From Gammaproteobacteria bacterium (GTDB lineage: Bacteria; Pseudomonadota; Gammaproteobacteria; Pseudomonadales; Pseudomonadaceae), in contig JAAYFD010000028.1 in the NCBI GenBank assembly GCA_012728415.1, positions 1 to 59,344 on the forward strand: a stretch of 59,344 nucleotides of DNA, read 5' to 3'. The notes beneath the pieces were generated by a model, which was given only the letters and a program-made list of their open reading frames with translations, was not told where the DNA came from and made no database searches. The translations under genes were made by a program, and so were the position numbers. Every line of letters starts with the position of its first letter. The stretch's first letter is position 1. Shown piece after piece: positions 40,745-50,310 of the stretch.

Positions 40745-41076
40745 ACTTTCTTGAGATTGATGGCCGGCGTATTGAGCTCGATGATGATTTTTGCCTGAAA
40801 AACCCGGATGACTGGAGCGAGCAAGCAGCCACGCTTTTAGCGCATGAAGAGGGCATTGAGCTGACTGCTGCGCACTGGGAAATCCTACATCTGGTACGTC
40901 GCTTTTATCTGGAATTCGATCTGGCGCCGGCCAATCGGGCGCTGGTGCGCTATGTACGCCAGCAGCTCGGCGAAAAAAAGGGCAATAGCCTCTATCTGAA
41001 TACACTCTTTGCTGGCCGGCCGGCAAGGGTCGCCACTCGGCTGGCCGGCCTGCCGAAACCCGCCAACTGTTTTTAA
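40738..41076 (+). CDS. tusE: Sulfur relay protein TusE (DsrC family)
   Basis: 112 aa from the ATG at 40738. DsrC-fold protein that accepts sulfur from TusD and passes it to MnmA. The penultimate cysteine is present (LPKPANCF end), while the second cysteine of the sulfite-reductase partner DsrC is absent about ten residues upstream (RVATRLAG), so it is TusE and not DsrC. The gene order tusDCBE is complete. Confidence 0.92.
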   Translation: MVNFLEIDGRRIELDDDFCLKNPDDWSEQAATLLAHEEGIELTAAHWEILHLVRRFYLEFDLAPANRALVRYVRQQLGEKKGNSLYLNTLFAGRPARVATRLAGLPKPANCF

Positions 41077-41100
41077 TCTGTTGTTTATTAAGGACTGGCC

Positions 41101-42063
41101 ATGACTACAGGTGAACATCCGTTTGCGCAGTATATCCGCATCCTGGGCAAGGGAAAAAAAGGCTCCCGCGAGCTGAGTGGTGACGAGGCATATGCCGCCA
41201 TGGGCATGTTGCTTGATGGAAAAATCGAGAATGTACAGCTGGGCGCTTTTCTGATGTTGCTGCGTTACAAGGAAGAAACCGCAGAGGAGCTGGCCGGCTT
41301 TGCCCGTGCCGTGCAAGAGCGGGTAACCGCACCGGCAGTCAAGGTTGATCTGGACTGGCCAACTTACGCGGGCAAGCGTCGCCAGTTGCCTTGGTATCTG
41401 CTGGCGGTCAAGACCCTGGCCCAGTCGGGTGTACGCATTTTGATGCACGGCGGTGGCCAGCACACAGCCGGCAGGCTGTATACCGAAGACCTGCTTGATG
41501 AGCTGGAAATTCCCTCTTGCCACAACTGGCAACAGGTTGAGCAGGCTCTAAACCAGCATAACCTGGCCTATATTGGCCTTGGCCAGTGGATGCCACGACT
41601 GCAACACTGCATCGATCTGCGGGACACCATGGGTTTGCGCTCACCGGTACACTCACTGGCCCGGTTGCTTAATCCGCTGAGGGCAACCTGCGTACTGCAA
41701 AGCATCTTCCACCCAGGCTATCAGCCGATTCATCAACAAGCCAATGTGCTATTGGGGCAGCATGCGCTGGTGATCAAGGGTGATGCAGGTGAAATAGAGG
41801 TTCGCCCAGATACCGACGGGACGCTGCTTGGCGCTACTGCAGGAAAAGCCTGGGAAGAAGCCTGGCCCGCACAAATTGGCCGACAGGTCAAAGCTCCAAC
41901 CCTGCAACCGGAACGTTTGCTGGCCGTCTGGAAAGGTGAAGATCAGGACTTTTATGGAGAGCAGGCAATCATTGCCACTATCGCACTGGGTTTGCGCGGC
42001 ATGGGCCACAGCCGTCAGGATGCCATGCAGGAAGCAGCACTGCTGTGGCAGCAGCGCCATTGA
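41101..42063 (+). CDS. ybiB: YbiB-like TrpD family protein
   Basis: 320 aa. A glycosyl/phosphoribosyl transferase family 3 fold related to anthranilate phosphoribosyltransferase; the N-terminal helical domain (MGMLLDGKIENVQLGAFLML) and LMHGGGQHTAGRLYTEDLL are visible. In E. coli YbiB binds nucleic acids and does not make tryptophan. It follows tusE by 24 bases; a similar neighbour is known in P. aeruginosa. Confidence 0.85.
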   Translation: MTTGEHPFAQYIRILGKGKKGSRELSGDEAYAAMGMLLDGKIENVQLGAFLMLLRYKEETAEELAGFARAVQERVTAPAVKVDLDWPTYAGKRRQLPWYLLAVKTLAQSGVRILMHGGGQHTAGRLYTEDLLDELEIPSCHNWQQVEQALNQHNLAYIGLGQWMPRLQHCIDLRDTMGLRSPVHSLARLLNPLRATCVLQSIFHPGYQPIHQQANVLLGQHALVIKGDAGEIEVRPDTDGTLLGATAGKAWEEAWPAQIGRQVKAPTLQPERLLAVWKGEDQDFYGEQAIIATIALGLRGMGHSRQDAMQEAALLWQQRH

Positions 42064-42135
42064 GTTTATGGCCGGGCTCCCGGGCCCCTGTGCAGCAGAG
42101 GTCCGGGGGCAGGTTCCGGCCTTGTCTGGACAAAA

Positions 42136-42456
42136 TCAGCTTTGCTGCTCCAGGTCGTAACTGATCAGCGCCAACAGAGCATTTTGCTGACGCTGGGTCA
42201 GTTGGCGGAAGCGCTGCATAAGCTCACGCTCATGTGCCGTCATTTCCGCATCACTTAAAGCAACCGGGTTGTTGTAATCCATGACCAGCTCCTGTTTCAG
42301 GCTGGTTTCGAGGCGGGCAACAATTTCGGAATTCATGCTGCGATGATTGAGCTTGGCAACCTCGGCGATCCGGTCGCGCATATCGTCAGGAAAGCGCACG
42401 ACGAACTTGTCAGCACTGCGTGAGCCGGTAAAGGATGTTTTTCTGGCTGTACTCAT
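42136..42456 (-). CDS. amrZ: AmrZ-like ribbon-helix-helix regulator
   Basis: 106 aa. The ribbon-helix-helix fold of the Arc family is clear: [20 protein letters not shown], then [19 protein letters not shown]-terminal tetramerisation part ([20 protein letters not shown]) matches AmrZ of P. aeruginosa closely. AmrZ controls alginate, motility and biofilm genes there; the same targets here are an inference. It converges with ybiB. Confidence 0.9.
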   Translation of the reverse strand: MSTARKTSFTGSRSADKFVVRFPDDMRDRIAEVAKLNHRSMNSEIVARLETSLKQELVMDYNNPVALSDAEMTAHERELMQRFRQLTQRQQNALLALISYDLEQQS

Positions 42457-42832
42457 TTTTTAACCATGCATAGTCAGGGTGGCAGACACTGCAGCCGAAC
42501 AGCAGGTGCATACAAGGCAGCCCGGTGGCCGGTTTATGTGTCGCCATGGAGTGATAAGAGTTTTGAACATGTGGTTTTGGCCGACCTGCAATGTCAGTTT
42601 TCAATCAGGGGGCGACTGCGCCCAGCCTGACTCACTGACCACTCAAAAGCCTGCCAGTTCACTAAACATACCAGACATTTGACCTGAAACATAAGAAGTA
42701 ATCAGCCTGACGCATCTGCTATCCAACAAGTGCAACAAGGTGTAAACTGGCCCGCGTTGCAACATTACAGGTATGCTGCCATGTCTGCCGGCGGCATAGT
42801 ATTTGGAACTACAAGGTTTTGAGGTAAGCGAA
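42457..42832. other. Intergenic region between amrZ and the OmpA-like lipoprotein gene
   Basis: About 375 bases without a gene. It should hold the divergent promoters of amrZ and of the lipoprotein gene. I see no tRNA or clear ncRNA. AmrZ controls its own promoter in P. aeruginosa, so an AmrZ site may be here, but I could not place one. Confidence 0.4.
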
Positions 42833-43402
42833 GTGCGTTTAGCAATAATTGCAAGCTTGGTAGCCATTTTAAGCGGATGTGCCGGCAGTACCGCAAGCAC
42901 GGCACAGGTTGGTCACCCTCCGGTACAAACAGCAGCAGAGTGGTCCAGCTCCCAACAAGTCAAGCTGCAGCAACTATTGCACGGCACCCCTTATGCACTA
43001 AGTGAGGTCAGTGGTGGCTGGCTGATCCGCATTGCTGAAAAAGACACATTTAACCCACACCGCCCTGAGCTGTTGCTGCCGGCAGCCCTGGGCAGTATCG
43101 GCCAGATCACACGCCACCTGGCCCAGGACCCTGATGTCGCCGTCATGGTGGTCGGTGTGGCTACCGGCCAGTACAAGTTAAAGTCCAAAGAACAGGTCAG
43201 TGTAGAGCGAGCCCAGTCAGTAGCATCAATTTTTCGTCTGAACCGCGTTCCCGGTCACCGCCTCAAAACCCTTGGCGTAAGCCAGGGTGCACACATTGAT
43301 ACCCACTTGGGTGTGGCATTGTTGGTCGTTCCTGAGCAAGACCTGCATCGCCGGGCTGCTGAGGGTCACACCCAGGTTGTGGCCATGCTCAATCGCGACT
43401 GA
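42833..43402 (+). CDS. OmpA-like lipoprotein
   Basis: 189 aa from a GTG that follows GAGGTAAGC at a good distance. A signal with lipobox (AILSGC, then A) leads into a short linker and a C-terminal domain that has the shape of the OmpA peptidoglycan-binding fold (LLPAALGSIGQITRHLAQDP, then VSVERAQSVASIFRLN, then RLKTLGVSQ). The usual G-H-(T)-D segment is replaced by VGVATGQYK, so peptidoglycan binding is doubtful. pdxH follows. Confidence 0.65.
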   Translation: MRLAIIASLVAILSGCAGSTASTAQVGHPPVQTAAEWSSSQQVKLQQLLHGTPYALSEVSGGWLIRIAEKDTFNPHRPELLLPAALGSIGQITRHLAQDPDVAVMVVGVATGQYKLKSKEQVSVERAQSVASIFRLNRVPGHRLKTLGVSQGAHIDTHLGVALLVVPEQDLHRRAAEGHTQVVAMLNRD

Positions 43403-43501
43403 CCCTTGCATGCTGAAGGCTTCCGAAAACTGCTGTAACAAGCATTTTTTGGCAGTCTGTGGCCCAGCCCTTTTATCAAAAAAATCAAACAAGGCACACA
43501 G

Positions 43502-44158
43502 ATGGATGCAGAGCAACTGGCGCACATGCGCCGCAGCTATATCCGTGATGGATTACTCGAGAGCGAGAGCCCACAAGAGCCCCTTGCGCTGTTTGATCTG
43601 TGGCTGGAGCAGGCTATCGAAACCGAACGCCCTCCCACAGAGGCCAATGCAATGCTGCTATCCACAGTGGATGGAAGTGGACAGCCGCATGCGCGGGTAA
43701 TGCTGCTGAAAGGCCTTGATGCACGTGGGTTTGTTTTTTTCAGCAACTATGAAAGCGCCAAGGGGTTGGACATGGCAGCCAATCCGCTGGCTGCTCTGAC
43801 ATTTTTCTGGCCCGTACTGGAGCGCCAGATCCGTATTGAAGGCAGGGTAGAGCAAATCAGCAGCGCCGAATCGGATGCCTATTATGCGATGCGTCCTCTG
43901 GGCAGCCGGCTGGGAGCCTGGAGCTCACCACAAAGCCGCCCGATTGAGAGTCGTGACGAACTCGACCAGCGCCTGCAAGCCATACGCCAGCGTTTTGCAG
44001 GCGAAACCAGCCCGCCAAGACCCGCATACTGGGGTGGCTATCGTTTGCTTCCTTCACGTATGGAGTTCTGGCAGGGCCGCCCGGACCGCCTGCATGACCG
44101 GCTTGAATACCGCCTGCAGACGGACGGCAGCTGGAGCCGCAGTCGCCTTGCCCCCTGA
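43502..44158 (+). CDS. pdxH: Pyridoxamine 5'-phosphate oxidase
   Basis: 218 aa. An FMN enzyme that oxidises pyridoxamine or pyridoxine phosphate to PLP. Conserved parts include [30 protein letters not shown] and the C-terminal [16 protein letters not shown] and RLAP. Ribosome site is weak (CAAGGCACACAG). The converging small gene follows within 10 bases. Confidence 0.96.
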   Translation: MDAEQLAHMRRSYIRDGLLESESPQEPLALFDLWLEQAIETERPPTEANAMLLSTVDGSGQPHARVMLLKGLDARGFVFFSNYESAKGLDMAANPLAALTFFWPVLERQIRIEGRVEQISSAESDAYYAMRPLGSRLGAWSSPQSRPIESRDELDQRLQAIRQRFAGETSPPRPAYWGGYRLLPSRMEFWQGRPDRLHDRLEYRLQTDGSWSRSRLAP

Positions 44159-44166
44159 CAACCAGC

Positions 44167-44412
44167 CTAGGATTCTGGGTAGGCGCTCGCTGCTTTTTGC
44201 AACCAGTCATGCAGCTCTTTCTTTGTTACTTTCTGCTTTTCTGCTTCCTGCAGCTTTTCGAGCATGTAACCCTGCATCGCTTTGTCGTCTCCTGCCATGG
44301 ACAGGGCCAGGTCACGGTTGACCCAACGCCTGATGCGCACGTAAAGCCACCAGTGAAAGTAAAATCCCGAAACACTGACCACCGCAATGATGGCGATACT
44401 GATTGGATCCAT
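44167..44412 (-). CDS. Small membrane protein
   Basis: 81 aa. One N-terminal membrane helix (ISIAIIAVVSVSGFYFHWWLY) is followed by a basic and then helical cytoplasmic part with GYMLEKLQEAEKQKVTKKEL. A similar hypothetical gene stands beside pdxH in P. aeruginosa, from memory. AAAGGAACGGTA gives a good ribosome site. Function unknown. Confidence 0.72.
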   Translation of the reverse strand: MDPISIAIIAVVSVSGFYFHWWLYVRIRRWVNRDLALSMAGDDKAMQGYMLEKLQEAEKQKVTKKELHDWLQKAASAYPES

Positions 44413-44482
44413 TACCGTTCCTTTACATTTGGTTTACCCACAACCATGTATAATAGTTGCAAATTCCCCCAAGGAGAATGTC

Positions 44483-44944
44483 ATGCGTAAAGTAATCCTT
44501 TTTGCCGCCGCTTTTGGTGCCATCAGCATGGTTACCGGCTGTGCATCAAGCCTGACCGGCGACAGCTATTCCCGCTCAGATGCCCGCCAAGTACAAACCG
44601 TGCGCATGGGGACTATTGAGTCGCTGCGTCCGGTGCGTATTGAAGGCACCAAAACACCTATTGGGGCTGGGGCTGGTGCAGTGGTTGGCGGCATTGCCGG
44701 CAGCAGCATTGGTGGCGGTCGCGGCAGCACTGTTGCTGCTGTCATTGGTGCCGTGGCGGGCGGTCTGGCGGGTGCCGCAGCAGAAGAGGGGCTCACTCGC
44801 ACCCAGGGTGTAGAAATTACTGTGCGGGAAGACGATGGTGCACTGCGCTCTTATGTGCAAGCGGTCAACCCCAATGAAATTTTCCGTGTTGGCGAACGGG
44901 TCCGCATCAGCACCGTAAATGGAACTTCGCGCGTTTCACACTAG
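44483..44944 (+). CDS. SlyB-like glycine-zipper outer-membrane lipoprotein
   Basis: 153 aa from the ATG at 44483, AAGGAG 6 bases upstream. The lipobox is MVTGC, then A. A glycine-zipper segment (GAGAGAVVGGIAGSSIGGGR, then GAVAGGLAGAAAEEG) spans about residues 62-105, followed by a small beta domain. This matches SlyB/17 kDa surface antigen lipoproteins, which interact with outer-membrane proteins and respond to envelope stress. A possible terminator hairpin GACAGG/CCTGTC follows at 44970-44987. Confidence 0.88.
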   Translation: MRKVILFAAAFGAISMVTGCASSLTGDSYSRSDARQVQTVRMGTIESLRPVRIEGTKTPIGAGAGAVVGGIAGSSIGGGRGSTVAAVIGAVAGGLAGAAAEEGLTRTQGVEITVREDDGALRSYVQAVNPNEIFRVGERVRISTVNGTSRVSH

Positions 44945-44996
44945 CTTGTTTCAAGCCACCAGCAGGCAAGACAGGCTCCACCCTGTCAGCCTTTGA

Positions 44997-45044
44997 GGCG
45001 GGGCCTGTCCAGCACGGAAAGAATTTCCATGCCTGGCCCCTGCC
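44997..45044 (+). other. Long imperfect hairpin in the slyB-phaA gap
   Basis: The arms GGCGGGGCC and GGCCCCTGCC pair with a bulged A, and inner arms GCACGGAAA and TTTCCATGC pair around a short GAA loop. Between them lie unpaired bases (TGTCCA and CTGG). The total is about 48 bases. It has no T tract. It may be a leader structure or a decayed terminator. Confidence 0.4.
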
Positions 45045-45100
45045 AGATTTCACCGGTTCATCTGCCACTGCGGCATTAAGCCTTTTGGTATTTGGTCGTA

Positions 45101-45130
45101 CTGACTTGCTTGTCATGCTTACGGTATAAA
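45101..45130 (+). promoter_or_regulatory. Possible promoter of the Pha antiporter operon
   Basis: CTGACT at 45101-45106 and TATAAA at 45125-45130 with an 18-base spacer, about 50 bases before the phaAB ATG. Confidence 0.4.
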
Positions 45131-45183
45131 CGTACTGTCGTGAACTGTATATGCAACCATAAAGCAAAAGAAATCAAGATTTA

Positions 45184-47976
45184 ATGATGATCGCATTGTT
45201 GGCTTTGCCTTTTTTGAGCGCAGTACTGGTACTCCTGTGTGGCCGGGCCCGGCGCAACCTGCTGGTCGGGCTGACGGCACTGGCTCCAGTGGGCGGCCTG
45301 CTGTTGCTGGCTGGCTTCTTGCCCGCCGTGCTTGAACGGGAAACCACCCAGCTGTATATGCCCTGGTTGCCAGCCCTCGGATTGAATTTTAGCTTGCACC
45401 TGGATGGCCTGAGCTTCCTGTTTGCCCTGTTGATTCTTGGCGTCGGCTTGCTGGTTATCCTCTATGCCCGCTATTACCTGGGAAAAAACGAGGCGCTGCC
45501 AAGATTTTTTGCCAGCTTGCTGTTGTTCATGGGGGCCATGCTCGGCTTGGTACTGGCCGGAAACCTGTTGTTGATGCTGATGTTCTGGGAGCTGACCAGT
45601 TTGGCTTCCTTCCTGCTGATTGGCTACTGGCGTCACCGCAATGATGCCAGAACCGGGGCGCGCATGGCACTGGCGGTGACCGGCGGTGGTGGTCTGGCCC
45701 TGCTGGCCGGTATCATCCTGATTGGGCAGGTGGCAGGCAGCTACGAATTGACCGATGTCCTGGCCTCTGGCGATTTGCTGCGCGCACACCAGCTATATCC
45801 GGTGATGCTGGTGCTGGTGTTGCTTGGCGTTTTTACCAAGTCGGCGCAGTTTCCTTTTCACTTCTGGCTACCTCATGCAATGGCGGCGCCAACACCGGTA
45901 TCTGCTTATTTGCACTCGGCAACCATGGTCAAGGCCGGCGTGTTTCTTCTGGCCCGGCTATATCCGGCGCTGTCAGGTACCGATTGGTGGTTCTATCTGG
46001 TGACCTTTGCTGGCCTGATTACTTTACTGATTGGCGCCATCACCGCACTGTTCCAGCATGACCTGAAAGGCTTGCTGGCGTATTCCACTGTCAGTCACCT
46101 GGGCTTGATCACCATGCTGTTTGGCTTGGGTTCCGACCTGGCACCGGTGGCAGCGATTTTCCACATTATTAACCATGCAACTTTCAAGGCTTCTTTGTTT
46201 ATGGCGGCCGGCATCATCGACCATGAAACCGGCAGCCGCGACATGCGGCGTATTAACGGCCTGTGGAAATACATGCCGCATACGGCCTTGCTGGCAATGG
46301 TGGCATCTTCAGCCATGGCGGGGGTGCCGCTGCTCAACGGCTTCCTGAGCAAGGAAATGTTTTTTTCTGAAACCCTGCACCAGCAGTTGCTGGGCAGTTT
46401 CAGCGCCCTGATTCCCGGATTGGCTACCCTTGCGGCAGTATTTTCCGTGGCTTACTCGCTGCGCTTCATTCATGATGTGTTCTTCAACGGCGAGCCGGTC
46501 AACCTGCCCAAGTTCCCCCCACACGAGCCGCCCCGCTCAATGAAGATCCCGGTCGAAATCCTGGTTTTTCTGTGTATTCTGGTCGGTACCTTTCCTGCAT
46601 TCAGTGTGTCCGGGCTGCTGGCCAGTGCGGCTCAGGCGAGCCTGGGGCACGAATTGCCCGCGTACAGCCTGAGCATCTGGCATGGTTTTAACCTGCCCCT
46701 GCTGATGAGCGTCATTGCCATGCTGGGCGGCATTGCCCTGTACAGCATGCGCCGACCGCTTTACCAGTGGTATGACGGCTTGCCAGACCTGAACGCACTG
46801 GAAACTTTCGACCAGACCCTGCAAAACGCCTACACCCGTGTTTCCCGGGTTATTGCTGTACTGCAAGCCGTATCCCTGCAGCGCTATATTGCGATCATGC
46901 TGAGTGCCCTGGTGCTGCTGATTGGCTGGACCCTGCTGCCAATGGACTCGCTGGGCGGCAATGCCCCCCTGAGCCCGGCCGACCCTCTGACATTGCTGGG
47001 TTTGCTGGCAATGTCGCTGGTGGCACTGCTGACCGTCATTTACCATCGCAAACGCTTGCGTGCACTGGTAACACTGGGACTGGTCGGCCTGATCGTATCA
47101 ATGCTGTTTGCCCGCTTTTCTGCGCCGGACCTGGCATTGACCCAGCTGGTGGTTGAGGTGGTGACCATCTTGCTGATGCTGCTGGTGTTAAACTTCATGC
47201 CGGCGACCACTCCACGGGAAAGCAGCAGTCTGCGCCGTTTGCGTGATTTCTGCATCGCCGCGGCCAGTGGCGGCCTGTTTGCCGTGCTCAGCTATGCAGT
47301 GCTGAGTCGTCCTTATGACAACAGCCTGGCCCAGTATTATCTGGCCAACAGTGTGCCCGGTGGGGGCGGCACTAACGTGGTCAACGTGGTGCTGGTGGAT
47401 TTTCGCGGTTTTGACACCCTTGGCGAGATCAGCGTGCTGGCGATTACCGCCATCGCCATTCTTGCCCTGCTGGGCGGCACCCGTTTGCCACGACCACGCA
47501 CTGATCGTCATGGCCGTCCCTGGACAGCGGCCCGTGAGTACATGATGTTGCGCCTGCTGGCCCGGCTGATGCTGCCGCTGGCATTGCTGGTGGCGATATT
47601 CATCTTTTTGCGTGGCCACAACGAGCCGGGCGGCGGTTTCATCGCAGGTTTGGTTACCTCTGTGGCGCTGGTACTGCTGCATGTCAGCTCCGGCCAGGAG
47701 TGGGTCGAACAACGCATGCATGTGAACTACCGCAAACTGGCGGCCAGCGGCATTCTCATTGCGGGCATCACTGGTCTTGGCAGCCTGCTGTTCGGCATGC
47801 CCCTACTGACCTCGACCCATGGCATATTGCACATCCCCTGGCTGGGCGACCTTGAGCTGGCCTCGGCCATGCTGTTCGATCTGGGTGTCTATTTCACTGT
47901 GGTGGGCGGCACCTTGCTGATATTAAGCAACCTGGGCCATCTGGGTTACAGCGCGCAACTGCCGGAGGACAAATAG
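45184..47976 (+). CDS. phaAB: Multisubunit Na+(K+)/H+ antiporter subunit A/B fusion
   Basis: 930 aa. The N-terminal 500 residues form the proton-pumping NuoL-like domain with FWELTSLASFLLIGYW and the conserved KSAQFPFHFWLPHAM; the C-terminal part carries the MnhB domain (RGHNEPGGGFIAGL). This A/B fusion is typical of the Pha/Sha system of Pseudomonas. It exports Na+ or K+ in exchange for protons and supports alkaline and salt tolerance. It is the first gene of a six-gene operon with 1-4 base overlaps to the next genes. Confidence 0.95.
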   Translation: MMIALLALPFLSAVLVLLCGRARRNLLVGLTALAPVGGLLLLAGFLPAVLERETTQLYMPWLPALGLNFSLHLDGLSFLFALLILGVGLLVILYARYYLGKNEALPRFFASLLLFMGAMLGLVLAGNLLLMLMFWELTSLASFLLIGYWRHRNDARTGARMALAVTGGGGLALLAGIILIGQVAGSYELTDVLASGDLLRAHQLYPVMLVLVLLGVFTKSAQFPFHFWLPHAMAAPTPVSAYLHSATMVKAGVFLLARLYPALSGTDWWFYLVTFAGLITLLIGAITALFQHDLKGLLAYSTVSHLGLITMLFGLGSDLAPVAAIFHIINHATFKASLFMAAGIIDHETGSRDMRRINGLWKYMPHTALLAMVASSAMAGVPLLNGFLSKEMFFSETLHQQLLGSFSALIPGLATLAAVFSVAYSLRFIHDVFFNGEPVNLPKFPPHEPPRSMKIPVEILVFLCILVGTFPAFSVSGLLASAAQASLGHELPAYSLSIWHGFNLPLLMSVIAMLGGIALYSMRRPLYQWYDGLPDLNALETFDQTLQNAYTRVSRVIAVLQAVSLQRYIAIMLSALVLLIGWTLLPMDSLGGNAPLSPADPLTLLGLLAMSLVALLTVIYHRKRLRALVTLGLVGLIVSMLFARFSAPDLALTQLVVEVVTILLMLLVLNFMPATTPRESSSLRRLRDFCIAAASGGLFAVLSYAVLSRPYDNSLAQYYLANSVPGGGGTNVVNVVLVDFRGFDTLGEISVLAITAIAILALLGGTRLPRPRTDRHGRPWTAAREYMMLRLLARLMLPLALLVAIFIFLRGHNEPGGGFIAGLVTSVALVLLHVSSGQEWVEQRMHVNYRKLAASGILIAGITGLGSLLFGMPLLTSTHGILHIPWLGDLELASAMLFDLGVYFTVVGGTLLILSNLGHLGYSAQLPEDK

Positions 47977-48317
47977 TGGAGTTCTGGTTTTCCTGTGCTA
48001 TAGGCTTTCTGGTATTTTGCGGCATTTATCTGCTGTTGCGGGCACGTACTTTTCCGGTTGCACTGGGGCTGACCCTGCTGTCTTACGCCATCAACCTGTT
48101 CTTGTTTTCTATGGGCCGGTTGAAAACCGGCATGCCGGCCGTGATTGGGACCTCCAGTGACTATACTGACCCCGTACCCCAGGCCCTGGTGTTGACAGCC
48201 ATTGTCATTGGCTTTGCCATGACCGCTTTTGTACTGGTGCTGGCCCTGCGCGCCCATGTGCTACTGGGCAGCGACCATGTTGACGGTAGCGAGAAGGCAA
48301 GGGAGGAGGGCGCATGA
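47976..48317 (+). CDS. phaC: Antiporter subunit C (MnhC/NuoK-like)
   Basis: 113 aa, GTG start directly at the end of phaAB. Three membrane helices in NuoK style, with GLTLLSYAINLFLFSMGRLK and DPVPQALVLTAIVIGFAMTA as the conserved part. Not the polyhydroxyalkanoate synthase of the same symbol. The stop overlaps phaD by 4 bases. Confidence 0.94.
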   Translation: MEFWFSCAIGFLVFCGIYLLLRARTFPVALGLTLLSYAINLFLFSMGRLKTGMPAVIGTSSDYTDPVPQALVLTAIVIGFAMTAFVLVLALRAHVLLGSDHVDGSEKAREEGA

Positions 48318-49816
48318 ACCACTGGATTGTCGCACCCATCATCCTGCCGCTGCTGCTGGGTGCAATACTGGCCTGGCAAAGTGACCAGCAGACCGGCTTG
48401 CAACGCTGGTTGAGTTTGACGGGCAGCCTTGGTTTGCTGTTGGTGAGCCTGCAGCTGGTCCAGACAGCAGGGCAGGGCCAGGTACAGATATACAGCCTGG
48501 GCAACTGGCAGGCACCCTTTGGTATTGTACTGGTACTGGACCGGCTCAGTGCGCTGATGGTGTTCACTACAGCAGCACTGGCACTTCTGGTGAACCTGTA
48601 TGCCTGTAGCGGAGATGACAGCAGGGGCCGCTACTTTCATGCGTTATTCCAATTCCAGGTTGCCGGAATCTGCGGTGCCTTTTTGACTGGCGACCTGTTC
48701 AACCTGTTTGTGTTCTTTGAGATCCTGTTAATCGCATCCTATGCCTTGCTACTGCATGGTGGCGGCACCCAGCGATTGCGATCCGCAGTGCACTATGTGG
48801 TACTCAACCTGATCGGTTCGACACTGTTTTTGCTTGGTGCCGGGCTGGTGTACGGTATCAGTGGCACGCTGAACATGGCTGACATTGCTCGTTTCGTGCA
48901 ACAGACCGAAGGCGACAGCCTGCATCTGATGCATGCAGCTGGCTGGGTGTTGGTGCTGGTGTTCGGACTGAAAGCGGCAATTTTACCACTACACTTCTGG
49001 CTGCCCCGGGCCTATGCCAGCGCCAGCGCACCGGTGGCTGCACTGTTTGCCATCATGACCAAGGTTGGCCTGTACGCCATTTTGCGTTTGGTTACGCTGA
49101 TTTATGGTCCCGAGTCCGGTGTCGGCAGTGCGTTTGACCTGGGGCTGCTGTTTGGCATCGCTATGCTGACCATGCTGCTGGGTGCATTGGGGGCCTTTGC
49201 CGCCGACACCCTGCACAGCATGCTGGCCTGGCTGGTGCTGGTCTCTGTAGGCACCTTGCTGGCCGGCATCAGCCTGGCCAATGAGCAGTCAATTACCGCC
49301 AGCCTGTACTATCTGCTACACAGCACCTGGGGCATTGCCGGCATGTTCCTGCTGGCCGACCTGATCGCCCGCCAGCGCGGCAAGATGGCCGCCCGTCTGC
49401 GTACCGGGCCGGCGCTGGGCACTCCGGCTCGGCTGGGCGGGTTGTTTTTTATCGGTGCCATCGCCACTGCTGGCCTGCCACCTTTTTCCGGCTTCATCGG
49501 CAAATTGACATTGCTGCAGTCAGCCGCCGGCCAGCAGGCTGCCTGGCTGTGGTCCGCGCTGCTGTTTGCCAGTTTTGTCGTCATAGTGGCCCTCAGCCGC
49601 GCCGGCAGCCAGTTGTTCTGGCAGCAGGGAGCGACCAGTGCGGAACCACCGCCACCATTGCAAGTTTTACCCTATGCCACAGCAGCAGTACTGACCGGCA
49701 GCGCTGTTGTGCTGCTGCTGACGGCGGCTCCTGTGCTGGACTACTGCTTGGCAGCTGCACAACAGCTGATGCAGCCGGAACTTTACCTGAAGCAACTGGA
49801 AGGAGGCCGGACATGA
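48314..49816 (+). CDS. phaD: Antiporter subunit D (MnhD/NuoN-like)
   Basis: 500 aa with about 14 membrane helices, a NuoM/N-type ion-pumping subunit. Signature parts are DLFNLFVFFEILLIASYALL and LKAAILPLHFWLPRAYASA, the latter with the key lysine. Overlaps with both neighbours. Confidence 0.94.
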   Translation: MNHWIVAPIILPLLLGAILAWQSDQQTGLQRWLSLTGSLGLLLVSLQLVQTAGQGQVQIYSLGNWQAPFGIVLVLDRLSALMVFTTAALALLVNLYACSGDDSRGRYFHALFQFQVAGICGAFLTGDLFNLFVFFEILLIASYALLLHGGGTQRLRSAVHYVVLNLIGSTLFLLGAGLVYGISGTLNMADIARFVQQTEGDSLHLMHAAGWVLVLVFGLKAAILPLHFWLPRAYASASAPVAALFAIMTKVGLYAILRLVTLIYGPESGVGSAFDLGLLFGIAMLTMLLGALGAFAADTLHSMLAWLVLVSVGTLLAGISLANEQSITASLYYLLHSTWGIAGMFLLADLIARQRGKMAARLRTGPALGTPARLGGLFFIGAIATAGLPPFSGFIGKLTLLQSAAGQQAAWLWSALLFASFVVIVALSRAGSQLFWQQGATSAEPPPPLQVLPYATAAVLTGSAVVLLLTAAPVLDYCLAAAQQLMQPELYLKQLEGGRT

Positions 49817-50310
49817 CCCCAAAAGGATGGTTGCAGCAACCGTTGCTTAGTCTGGTGCTGCTGGCCAGCTGGCTACTGCTGGTGGATGACTATAATTCAC
49901 CAGGCCACTGGCTGTTTGCCCTGGTGATGGCAATTGCCCTGCCACGCCTGCTGGGCCACTGGTGGCAACCCTTTCCACGAATTGCCAGCTGGGGGGCTCT
50001 GGCCGTATTTTTCTGGCGCGGCCTGACCGATATCATCATGGGCAACCTGCAGGTGGCACGGCTGGCACTGGGCTCACAAGCTCAGCTGGAGCCGGTATTT
50101 GTCAGCTTCAAGACAGAGCTGGATAGCGAGCTGGCAGTTTTCATGATGCTAAGCGCCATTTCGCTGGCTCCCGGTTCAGTATCAACACGTTTTGACGAAG
50201 ACACTCGCCAGGTAGAAGTGCACGCTCTGCATTGTAGTGACCAAGATGCATTGGTAGAGGAAATCCGTGTACGTTACGAGCGTCAGTTGCAGAAGGTGTT
50301 CGCATGTTAA
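49813..50310 (+). CDS. phaE: Antiporter subunit E (MnhE)
   Basis: 165 aa from the ATG at 49813 (AGGAGG upstream; the open frame upstream lies inside phaD). Two or three N-terminal helices and a soluble tail with FMMLSAISLAPGSVS, the MnhE mark. ATGA overlap with phaD; overlaps phaF by 7 bases. Confidence 0.93.
   Translation: MTPKGWLQQPLLSLVLLASWLLLVDDYNSPGHWLFALVMAIALPRLLGHWWQPFPRIASWGALAVFFWRGLTDIIMGNLQVARLALGSQAQLEPVFVSFKTELDSELAVFMMLSAISLAPGSVSTRFDEDTRQVEVHALHCSDQDALVEEIRVRYERQLQKVFAC

Noticed and set aside
40960..41076. Possible DsrC of sulfite reduction instead of TusE
   Set aside because: Only the penultimate cysteine is present and the neighbours are tusDCB, with no dsrAB.
42064..42135. 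GC-rich inverted sequence between ybiB and amrZ as a terminator
   Set aside because: The stem is irregular and lacks a T tract on either strand.
47976..48317. Polyhydroxyalkanoate synthase from the symbol phaC
   Set aside because: The protein is a 113-aa NuoK-like membrane subunit of an antiporter.
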